From: UBA4660 sp034408895
GTDB taxonomy: Bacteria; Bacteroidota; Bacteroidia; Flavobacteriales_D; Sanyastnellaceae
Assembly (NCBI GenBank): GCA_034408895.1
Contig: JAWXCI010000068.1
Span: 1-10,540 of the forward strand
DNA length: 10,540 nucleotides
Direction of reading: 5' to 3'
The position numbers and the translations under genes are program-made. A model generated the notes under the pieces. That model worked only from the letters and a program-made list of their open reading frames with translations. It did not search any database and was not told where the DNA came from. Position 1 is the stretch's first letter. Every line of letters begins with the position of its first letter. This document shows, one piece after another, positions 1-8,703 of this stretch.

Positions 1-122
1 ACAGCAGCGTGGCACATCTCTCCAACCAGTTTAAGAAATTTACCGGACTGACACCGTCCTTTTTTAAGAATGTTCACCTTGTGAAAAAACAAAACGCATT
101 GGAAAATATGCAAATGCTGTAA
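1..122 (+). CDS. AraC-family transcriptional regulator, C-terminal end (5' partial)
   Basis: The first 39 readable codons, starting at base 3 and ending at TAA 120-122, encode the last part of an AraC/XylS-type DNA-binding domain. The stretch SSVAHLSNQFKKFTGLTPS is the second helix-turn-helix and the conserved signature of this family. The hydrophobic HLSNQFKK helix and the G-LTPS-F turn are in their usual places, and about 20 basic or polar residues follow up to the stop. The family binds DNA as transcription activators, usually with an N-terminal sensing domain, which lies outside the window. The target genes and ligand cannot be read from this fragment. The next gene starts 88 bp downstream on the same strand, and nothing shows that the two are linked. 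Confidence is high for the family and nil for the specific role. Confidence 0.87.
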   Translation, partial: SSVAHLSNQFKKFTGLTPSFFKNVHLVKKQNALENMQML

Positions 123-210
123 GGTTTAATCCCTAGGTTGTAACTCCCGAACGTCACAAGCTGGGAATTTTGCACCAGCCAAGTTTAACGCAATTAAATT
201 AACAAGAACA

Positions 211-708
211 ATGGAAAGAAATGACAGCGGATTCAGTGCCCTAAGTCCCGGCATCATGTCACATCAGGAGAAAAGCATAGACTTTCGCCTAGACAAACAA
301 CGCTGCGAAAGTTTCCCCGAAAGCATGAGGCCAGGGGTAAACGGGCAGCGTGACTTTGCAGTTCCCCACCTTGATGCAGGCCTTCTTTCGACATCATGGC
401 ATAAGCTAGAATTGCGAAACATAGATTCGAACAATCCAGAATCTTCTGATTTTATACCCATGACCGATTTTGATGTGAATCCCAGAGGGGATAAGGAGAG
501 TTTGACAAATGAAGCGAGGGATTTGGATGAAGATCAGGTGGAGGAAGAGGAGGAAGATGATGAGGATGACGAAGATGATGAGGACGAGTTCGATAAAGAG
601 AATGATGATGAAGACGATGACTTTGAAGATCAAGAAGAAGACCGGGATGAGGAGGAGGATGAAGGACTTGATGAGCAAACCACAAGTCAAAGATCACAGG
701 AGGGGTAA
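211..708 (+). CDS. Hypothetical protein with hyperacidic C-terminal tail
   Basis: I do not recognise this 165-residue protein. Residues 1-103 have an ordinary mixed composition without a signal peptide or membrane segment. Residues 104-156 are almost pure acid: 41 of 53 are Asp or Glu, interrupted by single Phe, Lys, Asn, Gln and Arg. The tail ends in a short Thr/Ser/Gln-rich stretch. Such tails in other proteins act as flexible, DNA-mimicking or cation-binding segments; that role here is only inference. The ATG at 211 is preceded by an A-rich leader (AATTAACAAGAACA), typical of Bacteroidota starts, with no Shine-Dalgarno. The coding strand of the tail is nearly all purine, so long ORFs in the other frames there are composition artefacts. 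The gene is likely cytoplasmic. It could be a fast-evolving lineage-specific gene or a chance ORF kept open by the GA-rich tract. Confidence 0.5.
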   Translation: MERNDSGFSALSPGIMSHQEKSIDFRLDKQRCESFPESMRPGVNGQRDFAVPHLDAGLLSTSWHKLELRNIDSNNPESSDFIPMTDFDVNPRGDKESLTNEARDLDEDQVEEEEEDDEDDEDDEDEFDKENDDEDDDFEDQEEDRDEEEDEGLDEQTTSQRSQEG

Positions 709-820
709 CAAATGCAAACAAGGTTTCAGAGTCGGGTGTAGATAAAAGTATCATTCCAGCTCGAAGGAACTTTCACGCGAATGCTGATTATCCCGGCATA
801 TTTAGAAGAATTAAATAAAC

Positions 821-1054
821 ATGAAAAATAAAAACCTCCTCATTCTCTTTGCCCTGACACTCATGACTTTTATGCTTTCCTCTTGCGGTGGGGCCAGCGG
901 CATGTTCACTTCTGATGTAGGCTTCAATCTTTTTCTCATTATTGCTGTTATTATTTCGATAGCAGTTGTTGTACTGCGATCGGGCAGAAGTAAAACTGCT
1001 AAGCATGAAAACCCAGGAAATGGAGCTCCTGTTGAAAAGGTTCTTAAAAGCTGA
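821..1054 (+). CDS. Small lipoprotein with a second hydrophobic segment
   Basis: This is a 77-residue protein of unknown function. The N-terminus has Lys residues at 2 and 4, a hydrophobic core and the lipobox L19-S20-S21-C22, so signal peptidase II would be expected to cut before Cys22 and the Cys be lipidated. A Gly/Ser linker follows. Residues about 35-52 (FNLFLIIAVIISIAVVVL) are long and hydrophobic enough to span a membrane, and the last 25 residues are polar and basic. A lipid anchor plus a transmembrane helix is unusual; either the first segment is an ordinary signal anchor or the protein is held in the membrane twice. The start is supported by the A-rich leader AATTAAATAAAC. The gene converges with surE, with 5 bp between the two stop codons, so no separate terminator fits between them. 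The reading frame is well supported by its features; the function is unknown. Confidence 0.62.
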   Translation: MKNKNLLILFALTLMTFMLSSCGGASGMFTSDVGFNLFLIIAVIISIAVVVLRSGRSKTAKHENPGNGAPVEKVLKS

Positions 1055-1059
1055 TAGGT

Positions 1060-1839
1060 TCAGAGAGCAAACTCCCATTGCTGCAACTGAGGCAATGCAT
1101 GATAAGCTGTAAGATCGTAGTGCACAGGAACCACACTTACATAATTGTTTTCAAGCGCAAACTCATCCGTGTCTTCTCCTTTGTCGGAGTTTTGAAACTC
1201 ACCCGTTAACCAGTAGTAATCCTTTCCTCCCGGGTCTTTGCGGTGGTCGAAATCATCTTTCCAGAACGCTTTGGCCTGCCTGCAGATTTTTATGCCCTGC
1301 AAATCTTTCGACACACATTTCGGGATGTTCACATTGAGGCAAACACCCTCCGCCAAACTATTGGTAAGTATGTTCTTAGCAATGATTCGCGCAACGTTTT
1401 TCGATGTTTCAAAATCTCCATCTGATGCGTGATCGAGATATGAAAACCCTGCCGATGGAATTCCTTCCACTGCACCTTCCAGTGCCGCACTCATGGTTCC
1501 TGAGTATATCACATTGATAGAAGAGTTGGCTCCGTGATTGATGCCTGACACAAGTAAATCAGGTTTTCTGTGCAGCACTTTGTAAATGGCCAGTTTCACA
1601 CAATCCACTGGTGTTCCGCTGCACGATATAGCCTTTACGCCATCCATCAGGTGAACTGGGTTTAGCCTCAGTATGCCGTTGATGGTAACTGCGTGCCCCA
1701 TTCCGCTTTGCGGTTTATCCGGTGCCACCACTACCACCTCACCAAGTTCGGTCATCACTTCCACAAGTGATCGAATGCCTTTTGCGAAGATGCCATCGTC
1801 ATTGGTTACAAGTATAAGCGGGCGTTTTGTTTTCGACAT
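1060..1839 (-). CDS. surE: 5'/3'-nucleotidase SurE
   Basis: This is a 259-residue SurE-family nucleotidase, which hydrolyses nucleoside 5'- and 3'-monophosphates (and in some members short polyphosphate) with a divalent metal in the cytoplasm. The N-terminus LILVTNDDG gives the metal-binding Asp14 and Asp15. Ser45 in the APDKPQSG motif and Asn101 in SGINHGAN complete the expected metal ligands. SGTPVDCVKLA (residues 74-84) and YSGTMSAALEG are the other conserved family blocks. The length matches the usual 250-260 residues. I chose the ATG at 1837-1839 because the protein begins MSKTKRPLIL, right before the first strand of the Rossmann-like fold. The frame stays open upstream to 2037, but that extension has no family similarity and lies over the divergent gene. 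In many bacteria surE is next to pcm or nlpD; here it stands alone. Family assignment is very secure. Confidence 0.96.
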   Translation of the reverse strand: MSKTKRPLILVTNDDGIFAKGIRSLVEVMTELGEVVVVAPDKPQSGMGHAVTINGILRLNPVHLMDGVKAISCSGTPVDCVKLAIYKVLHRKPDLLVSGINHGANSSINVIYSGTMSAALEGAVEGIPSAGFSYLDHASDGDFETSKNVARIIAKNILTNSLAEGVCLNVNIPKCVSKDLQGIKICRQAKAFWKDDFDHRKDPGGKDYYWLTGEFQNSDKGEDTDEFALENNYVSVVPVHYDLTAYHALPQLQQWEFAL

Positions 1840-1911
1840 GGCGCAAAGGAATAACAAAAGGCAAAAGGCAACAGGAATTTCCAACCACAAATTTTTGCAG
1901 CTTGGAAGGAT

Positions 1912-1919
1912 TACCTTTG
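1912..1919 (+). promoter_or_regulatory. Candidate Bacteroidota -7 promoter box (TAnnTTTG)
   Basis: TACCTTTG matches the phylum's -7 consensus TAnnTTTG and lies 8 bp before the ATG at 1928, in the 88-bp gap between divergent surE and the T9SS cargo gene. Transcription would begin only a few bases before the start, giving a very short leader. No TTTG or TTG sits at the usual 19-21 bp upstream; the nearest (1894-1897) is only 14 bp away. The match is therefore to half of the promoter only. Confidence 0.35.
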
Positions 1920-1927
1920 AACTAATA

Positions 1928-2536
1928 ATGCTCAAACATTCTCTTGCTGTACTTCTATTGTGTTCTCCGGTTTTTGTTCTTTCGCAACAGGGCGAAAATC
2001 TTCTTTCCGATTTTCGGACACAACAGGTGGGGAACAATGTTCATGTGAATTTTACTATTGAAGCCGGAAACTCCTATTGCCTTGGTGTGGGCCTCGAACG
2101 TGGCCTTGACAGCGTGAACTTTGAAGTGATTGCAGCCATTGCCGGGGTTTGCGGTGGGAGTGAGTTTGCTGAATCATACTTGCTGGTTGATTCGTTTCCC
2201 TATCCCAATCAAACCAATTATTATCGGCTGGTGTTGGGAGAGGTAGGGATATCAGAAATAATTCCGGTTCATTTTACTGAGTTGGAAGATGGGATGAAGC
2301 TTTTTCCTAATCCGACAAATCATTTTTCAAAACTTGTTTTCGATAATCCATCCAACAGTAGATTTAATTTTTCGCTTTACGATGCGACTGGAAATATTCT
2401 TCCACCTTATTTCAGTGGAAACGGAAGTGAAGTGATAATTGATACTTCAACAATGGAAGTGGGAGTTTATGTCTGGAGTCTCACTTTGGAAAGTGGTGAA
2501 ATGTGGAAGGGCCGGCTAGCGGTGATTCGCGAATAA
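1928..2536 (+). CDS. Secreted protein with T9SS type-A sorting domain
   Basis: This 202-residue protein is exported by Sec and then by the type IX secretion system. Residues 1-19 form a signal peptide (MLKHSLAVLLLCSPVFVLS), with cleavage probably near Ser19/Gln20. Residues about 30-118 form a small beta-rich module with GLERGLDSVNFEVI, Cys51 and Cys75, and NYYRLVLGEVG. This arrangement is common in Bacteroidota surface proteins and fibronectin-III-like, but its ligand is unknown. Residues 123-202 are the C-terminal sorting domain: LFPNPT at 125-130, FSLYDATGNI, and VGVYVWSLTLESGE with the closing strand KGRLAVI. The frame is open back to 1673, but that part overlaps surE and lacks a signal peptide, so ATG 1928 is preferred. 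The gene is divergent from surE and ends 47 bp before the thiolase. Its destination (surface-anchored or released) cannot be told from sequence. Confidence 0.87.
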   Translation: MLKHSLAVLLLCSPVFVLSQQGENLLSDFRTQQVGNNVHVNFTIEAGNSYCLGVGLERGLDSVNFEVIAAIAGVCGGSEFAESYLLVDSFPYPNQTNYYRLVLGEVGISEIIPVHFTELEDGMKLFPNPTNHFSKLVFDNPSNSRFNFSLYDATGNILPPYFSGNGSEVIIDTSTMEVGVYVWSLTLESGEMWKGRLAVIRE

Positions 2537-2557
2537 GATTCTAACAATCCACCTTTG

Positions 2558-2566
2558 CATCTTTGC
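2558..2566 (+). promoter_or_regulatory. Weak candidate promoter box for the thiolase gene
   Basis: CATCTTTGC differs from the Bacteroidota -7 box TAnnTTTG only at its first base, and it partly overlaps a second near-match, CACCTTTGC (2550-2558). Both lie 18-27 bp before the ATG at 2584, a typical distance for a short leader. There is no convincing -33 TTTG upstream, so this is a weak call. Confidence 0.25.
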
Positions 2567-2583
2567 GGCATATCCATTATTGT

Positions 2584-3792
<1,209 letters not shown>

Positions 3793-3810
3793 ATTAAGAA
3801 TTAGGAAGTA

Positions 3811-3822
3811 CAAGGTACCTTG
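3811..3822. repeat. Perfect 12-bp palindrome
   Basis: CAAGGTACCTTG is a perfect palindrome 18 bp after the thiolase stop codon. Just upstream GAATTA occurs three times in 25 bp (from 3777, overlapping the end of the gene). No T-run follows, so it does not look like an intrinsic terminator. It might bind a dimeric protein or be a remnant of an intergenic repeat; neither can be shown here. Confidence 0.45.
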
Positions 3823-3860
3823 CATGTGTGAAATTGTTGACTAGAAATTTCTTAAAAATC

Positions 3861-4158
3861 ATGACTCAAAAAGAAATCTCTAACCATATAGACACTTACA
3901 TAGCCAAGGCTCAGCCCTTCGCTCAGCCCATTCTTATCAAACTGAGAGCGGCTATTCATTCATTGAATCAACGGAGTATTGCTGAATGATCCACACAAAA
4001 TTCTTATTGAAGGTAAAAAAAGAAACGTATCAGCTCGTTCTATCCGATTTCATTCGTTGGATGACTTGGACTTGGATGTGGCGAAGTCCTTTGTGCGTGA
4101 GGCTGCCCAACGAAATGAAAGGGGCAAAGAACAAAACACCAAAGGCAACAGGCAATGA
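3861..4158 (+). pseudogene. Decayed DUF1801 (YdhG-like) gene, middle deleted
   Basis: Two pieces of one DUF1801-type protein lie in different frames. The first piece, ATG 3861 to TGA 3987-3989, is 42 residues and starts MTQKEISNHIDTYIAKAQPF, followed by AQPILIKLRAAIH, the typical N-terminal helix pair of this family. The second piece, frame 3985 to TGA 4156-4158, reads NDPHKILIEGKK, IRFHSLDDLDLDVAKSF and VREAAQRNERG. It resembles the family's C-terminal end (lysine-rich loop, SL-DLP-like turn, long helix ending in NE-G). The central part with the conserved CP-VEE and FGFWK-type region, roughly 45-55 residues, is absent. Intact members are small cytoplasmic proteins of about 120-150 residues with no firmly established role (some are called iron chaperones). 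The deletion and frame change make a working protein unlikely. Assignment of the N-terminal piece is firmer than that of the C-terminal piece. Confidence 0.66.
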
Positions 4159-4376
4159 GGGGAATGGCCATCTTACATCTGGCCTGGTGGAAAGGCAAAA
4201 AGTAAATGAATACTTTCATCTTGCACATTAGAATATCGGCAAAATGTCCAACCAGTCATTCTCCATCTTCAGTACTTCATTGTCAATTATCAATTTCTTT
4301 CAGCACCTCAACCATTCACACAATAATAATGTTGAACTGCCCTTGCCTGAGTACATCTTGCAGCGTTTTTCAAAAC

Positions 4377-5066
4377 ATGATGAAAAAAATTTTACCTGTA
4401 GTCTGCTTTTTTCTTTCGCTAACGTTTCGCGCACAATTATTCTCGTTCAATCCGGGTGAGCATCATTACGCAGAACTTTCGCTCGAAAATTCTACTGTTC
4501 TGTTCACTTACATCACCAACCTGACAGCTGATTCGGTTGTTATGGAATGGCGCAAGATTGAAGACACTCTCCCCGAAGCTGGCTTGCCGGGTGATGGATG
4601 GTTTACGGAAATGTGCGATCCTGGCAGTTGTTACATTGATCTTCCAAACAATGGTGTGATGCCGGGCCCCATTGCTCCCGGTGAAGAAGGTTTTGTAAAG
4701 CTGATTTTAAATCCGCAGGGTCAGGAGGGATCAGGTCTCGTTCATTACTGGGTTTACCCGGCAGGCCAGATGGAACTTCACGAAGATTTTTACTTTCATG
4801 TGTGGACTCCGGGAACAGTTGGAATAGCCGAACAGAACACCGAATCAATTTCTGTTTACCCCAATCCAGCTTCATCTGTGCTTAACATCCAAACGCATGA
4901 AATGGGCTTGTGTAAAATTTTTAGTGCAGATGGAAAGGAAGTAAGAAGTATCCACATCGCCAATCCCGGATACACTATTACAGAAGTAGGTGGTTTGCCG
5001 GAGGGTTTGTACCTGGTCATGTTGAATGATGGAGTAACGAAAATGGAAATAGCCAGAGAGCAATAG
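4377..5066 (+). CDS. Secreted protein with T9SS type-A sorting domain
   Basis: This 229-residue cargo protein of the type IX secretion system has a signal peptide at residues 1-19 (MMKKILPVVCFFLSLTFRA), with cleavage likely after Ala19. Residues 21-150 form a beta-rich, Ig-like module with the features WRK-ED-LPEAGLPGDGWF, CDPGSCY (Cys80 and Cys85, possibly disulfide-linked), IAPGEEGFVKLILNPQG and GSGLVHYWVYPAG. This pattern recurs in Bacteroidota surface proteins; no enzyme motif is visible. Residues 157-229 are the sorting domain, with VYPNPASSVLNI at 160-171, KIFSADGKEV and LPEGLYLVMLNDG. The start is ATG 4377 (an adjacent ATG at 4380 is equally possible). The frame is open back to 4206, but only the 4377 start gives a signal peptide. 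The gene ends 229 bp before the gingipain-like peptidase. Function beyond surface display or secretion is unknown. Confidence 0.87.
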   Translation: MMKKILPVVCFFLSLTFRAQLFSFNPGEHHYAELSLENSTVLFTYITNLTADSVVMEWRKIEDTLPEAGLPGDGWFTEMCDPGSCYIDLPNNGVMPGPIAPGEEGFVKLILNPQGQEGSGLVHYWVYPAGQMELHEDFYFHVWTPGTVGIAEQNTESISVYPNPASSVLNIQTHEMGLCKIFSADGKEVRSIHIANPGYTITEVGGLPEGLYLVMLNDGVTKMEIAREQ

Positions 5067-5201
5067 GCAAAGGGCAATCCCGGTTGCTATCAGGAGCAAA
5101 AGGAGAATTAAAAATGCCGATACCTATCTTGACTTCGACTCATCCACTTTCAACCTTTAACCTGGAACCTTTCCACAGGACCACACGATGAGCAGCAACA
5201 A

Positions 5202-5240
5202 TCAACTTTCATCACGGTAGCTGTCGTGATTCAACTTTCA
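5202..5240. promoter_or_regulatory. Hairpin flanked by 10-bp direct repeats, upstream of the C25 peptidase gene
   Basis: A 20-bp imperfect palindrome at 5211-5230 has ATCACG and CGTGAT as outer arms. In RNA it would form 6 Watson-Crick pairs plus two G-U pairs around an AGCU loop. The direct repeat TCAACTTTCA lies on both sides, at 5202-5211 and 5231-5240. The element lies 56 bp before the ATG at 5296. It could be an operator, a leader hairpin or a mobile-repeat remnant. There is no T-run, so it does not look like a terminator of the preceding gene. Confidence 0.4.
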
Positions 5241-5261
5241 GTATAGAAAAAATCAACAAGG

Positions 5262-5289
5262 AAAAACCAACAAATCAAAAACCAACAAA
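5262..5289 (+). repeat. A/C-rich leader with two 13-bp direct repeats
   Basis: AAAAACCAACAAA occurs at 5262-5274 and again at 5277-5289, directly before the ATG at 5296. The stretch from about 5246 to the start is almost free of G and T, so the messenger would be unstructured there. Bacteroidota ribosomes use A-rich leaders in place of Shine-Dalgarno pairing, so this probably marks an efficiently translated start. The duplication may be incidental. Confidence 0.5.
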
Positions 5290-5295
5290 AAACAA

Positions 5296-8200
5296 ATGAA
5301 GAAATTTTATTTACTTGCTATGACCGCGTTTTTATGCGCTGGTTCTTTTGCTCAAACCAACATTGAACTGGTAAGCGAGGTGGATGGAAACATCCGGATT
5401 ACTTGTGGTGTGTCCGACTGGTCTTACCATAGCGTTGACACCCCGCAAGGTAGCGCCTGGATTGTGACATCGCAGGATGGATCGCCCATATTGCGGGCAG
5501 GTGCACCCGATGTGCAGCGTCTCACTGTTCCTGTAGTTGTTCACGACCATAACAAGATGGCAGTCTCCATTATTGAAAGCGAGTACATCGAAATTCCCGA
5601 TGTGGAAATTGCTCCGTCCAAAGGAAATTTGATTCGCACTATTGATCCTTCTGTGGTGGCTTACAACTATGGCGAGGTGTACAACGCAAATGAATTTTAT
5701 CCTGGCAAACTTGCCGATCTCGACAACGCATTTATTCAGGGCGTGGTGCGTGGCCAAAGCCTTCACTTCTATCCATTGCAATACAACCCGGTAACGAAAG
5801 TGCTGCGTGTGTATTCGCAAATTCTTGTGGATGTGAAAGTGACGGAAGAACCGGGAGAGAACGCTTTCACTTCATCTAACAATCGTGTGAACGCTGTGAT
5901 GCATGATGCCTATTCTCACAGGTATATCAATTACAATACAGCTCGCTATGATGTGGTGGGCGAACTTGGAAACCTGCTGGTGATAACGGATGCCGAATAC
6001 CTTGAAGAACTGGAGCCGTGGGTGCAATGGAAAAGGGAAAAAGGAATACCAACTGAAGTGGTTACGATAAGTGAAATAGGAAATACAGTTGCAGCCATCA
6101 ACACGTTTGTAGAAAATTATTACGATAACAATGGACTCACCTATTTAGTGATAGTAGGAGATGAAGACCAGGTTCCTACACTTCTTGTAAACAACGGTGG
6201 CGGCCAGGGATATTGCGATGCGTGTTACGGATACATTGATGGCAACGACAGTTATGCCGAAATTCATGTGGGGCGTTTAATAGTGCACAACGAAAATGAA
6301 TTGCCTCCTGTTATCGAAAAAATTCTTGAGTATGAAAAAGCTCCTTATATAGCTAGCGACTGGTTTAGTGTAGCCATGGGAATTGGTTCTGATGAAGGGG
6401 CTGGTTTTGGTGACGACAACGAAGCCGATTGGGAACATCAAAACGAAATGAAAGAAGACTTGATCAACTTCACTTACACCGAAGTATGGGAAAAGTATGA
6501 TGGCAACCACAACGCATCATCCCCCACGGGCGGGGTAACTGCCGATGCCAGTGGCTCACCTTCCGCGGCTTCGCTCACCACAGTGATTGAAGACGGTTGT
6601 TCGCTTATCAACTACACCGGCCATGGAAGTCACACTTCCATTGTTACTGGCAGCTACACCAACACACAAATCAATGCACTTACCAACCAGCATCTCTTCC
6701 CCTACTTTATTATAGTAGGATGCTGCACCGGAGATTTTGATGATGATGATGCAGGCGGAGACACTTTTGGTGAAGCATGGCTCAAAACCATGGACGGTAC
6801 TGAACCCGCAGGTGGAATTGGCGGATCGTTCAGCAGCGTCTATCAAAGCTGGGCACCACCTATGGAAGGCCAGGATGAAATGAATCACATCATTGCTGCC
6901 ATGACTGATTATGAAACTCGCCACACTATCGGAAGCATTCATACCAACGGCTGTGCTTCCATGAATGATGTTTACAATGCTGATGGTGATGAAATGACCG
7001 ACACCTGGCACATTTTCGGTGATCCCACGGTTCAATTGCGAACCGCCTATCCTACGAATATTGAAGTGGACCACAACCCCACAGTATTTTTTGGAACCAC
7101 CGAAATTTCTATTGACTGCAACGTGGAAGATGCCGTGGTTTGTCTTTCATGGAACGGTGAAATACTGGGATGGGGAATTGTTGCCGGTGGATCGGTGGAC
7201 ATTGTGGTCCCCACACTGAGCGAACCAGGATTGATCCTCGTAACGGCCACATCGTTCAACACCATTCCATCGCAAACAACTATAGAAGTGATGCCGGCCG
7301 AGGGGCCTTATGTGGTGGATGAAAGTGAAGTGCTGGATGATGCCAATGGAAATGCGAACGGTGTTGCCGATTATGCTGAATCACTTTTGCTGGATATCAG
7401 CCTGGAGAACGTGGGCATAGAAGTGGCCACCGCAGTAGAAGCCACTCTTTCAACTAACGATGTACTTATCACCATCACGGACAACTACCAATACTTTGGT
7501 GACATCAACCCCGGAGAAATTCCATTTATGGATGATGCATTTGCTTTTGATGTAGCCGATGGAGTAGAAGACCAACATGAAGTTGAATTCATGATGACCA
7601 TTACCGATTACATGGGCAATACCTGGGAAATGGATTTTAATGTCACGCTTAACGCACCGGTTCTTATTTGCCCTGCAGATTTTATTATTGATGATTCGGA
7701 CGGAAACAATGATGGAAGAATTGACAGCGGTGAAACGGTAACAATATCTGTGGCTGTAATAAACGATGGACACTCCGATTCAACTCCTGCAATGGCCACA
7801 TTGACCACCACATCATCTTATCTTACCATTGAAGAAAACACAGTAGATGCCGGTGTGATTGAAGATGGCACTTCGCAGAATGCAATTTTTACAGTAGTGG
7901 CCGATGCAAGTATTCCTGATGGCTCCACAGCGGAATTTATGTTTGATGCGGTGGCCGGTATGTACGCCACATCATCATGCAATTATGAAGCACTGCTCGA
8001 TGCCATAATCGAAGATTGGGAAACCAACGGCACTAACCAGTTCGACTGGCAACTGAGTGGTAGTGCAAATTGGTTCACCACCACCCAAAATCCTTACGAG
8101 GGAAACTACTGCCTCGAAAGTGGGAACATTAACAACTCGGAAGAAACCATCCTCATCCTCGAACTCGAAATTCTTGAAGCAGGTGATCTTAGTTTTAGCT

Positions 8201-8703
8201 ACCGCGTGAGTACCGAAGAAGGTTGGGATAAACTTACCTTCAAGCGCAACGGCACCATTCTGGGTACCTGGAGTGGCGAAACGGATTGGACCGAAGTGAG
8301 TTATCCCATGACCGTAGGAACACATACATTGCGATGGATGTATAAAAAGGACGATATAGTGTCTCAGGGCGAAGATGCTTGCTGGGTTGACGATATTATT
8401 TTCCCTCCATCGGCCACAGTGGTAAGTGTTGATGTAATAACCACATCAACCAACCACACCACTATTTACCCAAACCCTACCAGTACAAATGCAACACTTG
8501 AGTTTATGCTTGATAATACAAGTGAAGTAAACGTGGTGGTTGAAGATGCATTGGGACAAGTTGTATCCACCATGAAGAAAGGAACAATGAACTCCGGTGA
8601 ACATCGCATTGTACTCGATGTGCAATCTTATCCTGCGGGTGTTTATTTCATCAATATTCAAAAGGGCGATGAAGTGGAGCGATTGAAGATGGTTAAAAAC
8701 TGA
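5296..8703 (+). CDS. Gingipain-like C25 cysteine peptidase with T9SS sorting domain
   Basis: This is a 1135-residue secreted cysteine peptidase, probably displayed on or released from the cell surface. Residues 1-19 are a signal peptide (ending GSFA before Gln20). Residues 20-225 resemble the gingipain propeptide. Residues 226-580 are the peptidase C25 domain, with LLVITDAEY, TYLVIVGDEDQVP and the catalytic His443 in NYTGHGSH. Cys476 in VGCCTGDF matches the gingipain nucleophile; Cys477 beside it is unusual. HIFGDPT closes the domain. Residues 586-669 form an Ig-like domain as in gingipains. Two related beta domains (670-791 and 792-895) start with DDANGNANG (681-689) and DDSDGNNDG (799-807), probably calcium loops. 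Residues 904-1045 form a jelly-roll-like domain (EDWETNGT, WVDDIIF), perhaps adhesive. Residues 1056-1135 are the type-A sorting domain (IYPNPTSTNATLEF). Arg or Lys specificity cannot be read from this sequence. The propeptide suggests maturation after export. Confidence 0.92.
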   Translation: MKKFYLLAMTAFLCAGSFAQTNIELVSEVDGNIRITCGVSDWSYHSVDTPQGSAWIVTSQDGSPILRAGAPDVQRLTVPVVVHDHNKMAVSIIESEYIEIPDVEIAPSKGNLIRTIDPSVVAYNYGEVYNANEFYPGKLADLDNAFIQGVVRGQSLHFYPLQYNPVTKVLRVYSQILVDVKVTEEPGENAFTSSNNRVNAVMHDAYSHRYINYNTARYDVVGELGNLLVITDAEYLEELEPWVQWKREKGIPTEVVTISEIGNTVAAINTFVENYYDNNGLTYLVIVGDEDQVPTLLVNNGGGQGYCDACYGYIDGNDSYAEIHVGRLIVHNENELPPVIEKILEYEKAPYIASDWFSVAMGIGSDEGAGFGDDNEADWEHQNEMKEDLINFTYTEVWEKYDGNHNASSPTGGVTADASGSPSAASLTTVIEDGCSLINYTGHGSHTSIVTGSYTNTQINALTNQHLFPYFIIVGCCTGDFDDDDAGGDTFGEAWLKTMDGTEPAGGIGGSFSSVYQSWAPPMEGQDEMNHIIAAMTDYETRHTIGSIHTNGCASMNDVYNADGDEMTDTWHIFGDPTVQLRTAYPTNIEVDHNPTVFFGTTEISIDCNVEDAVVCLSWNGEILGWGIVAGGSVDIVVPTLSEPGLILVTATSFNTIPSQTTIEVMPAEGPYVVDESEVLDDANGNANGVADYAESLLLDISLENVGIEVATAVEATLSTNDVLITITDNYQYFGDINPGEIPFMDDAFAFDVADGVEDQHEVEFMMTITDYMGNTWEMDFNVTLNAPVLICPADFIIDDSDGNNDGRIDSGETVTISVAVINDGHSDSTPAMATLTTTSSYLTIEENTVDAGVIEDGTSQNAIFTVVADASIPDGSTAEFMFDAVAGMYATSSCNYEALLDAIIEDWETNGTNQFDWQLSGSANWFTTTQNPYEGNYCLESGNINNSEETILILELEILEAGDLSFSYRVSTEEGWDKLTFKRNGTILGTWSGETDWTEVSYPMTVGTHTLRWMYKKDDIVSQGEDACWVDDIIFPPSATVVSVDVITTSTNHTTIYPNPTSTNATLEFMLDNTSEVNVVVEDALGQVVSTMKKGTMNSGEHRIVLDVQSYPAGVYFINIQKGDEVERLKMVKN

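Noticed and set aside
406..754. Long opposite-strand and alternate-frame ORFs across the acidic gene
   Set aside because: They arise from the polypurine tract, which contains few stop codons in any frame; their products are simple runs of Ile/Leu, His/Pro or Lys/Arg/Met.
1673..1927. Longer start for the first T9SS cargo protein
   Set aside because: It lies over surE on the other strand and would bury the signal peptide that begins at 1928.
1840..2037. N-terminal extension of SurE
   Set aside because: The frame is open, but the 66 extra residues do not resemble SurE and overlap the divergent T9SS cargo gene; the family start is at 1839.
3811..3822. Intrinsic terminator for the thiolase
   Set aside because: The palindrome has no loop and no following T-run.
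3986..4231. 81-codon ORF overlapping the DUF1801 remnant
   Set aside because: It is out of frame with the recognisable C-terminal piece and has a Trp-rich, unnatural composition.
4206..4376. Longer start for the second T9SS cargo protein
   Set aside because: The added Ser/Thr/His-rich residues look like translated intergenic DNA and precede a complete signal peptide at 4377.
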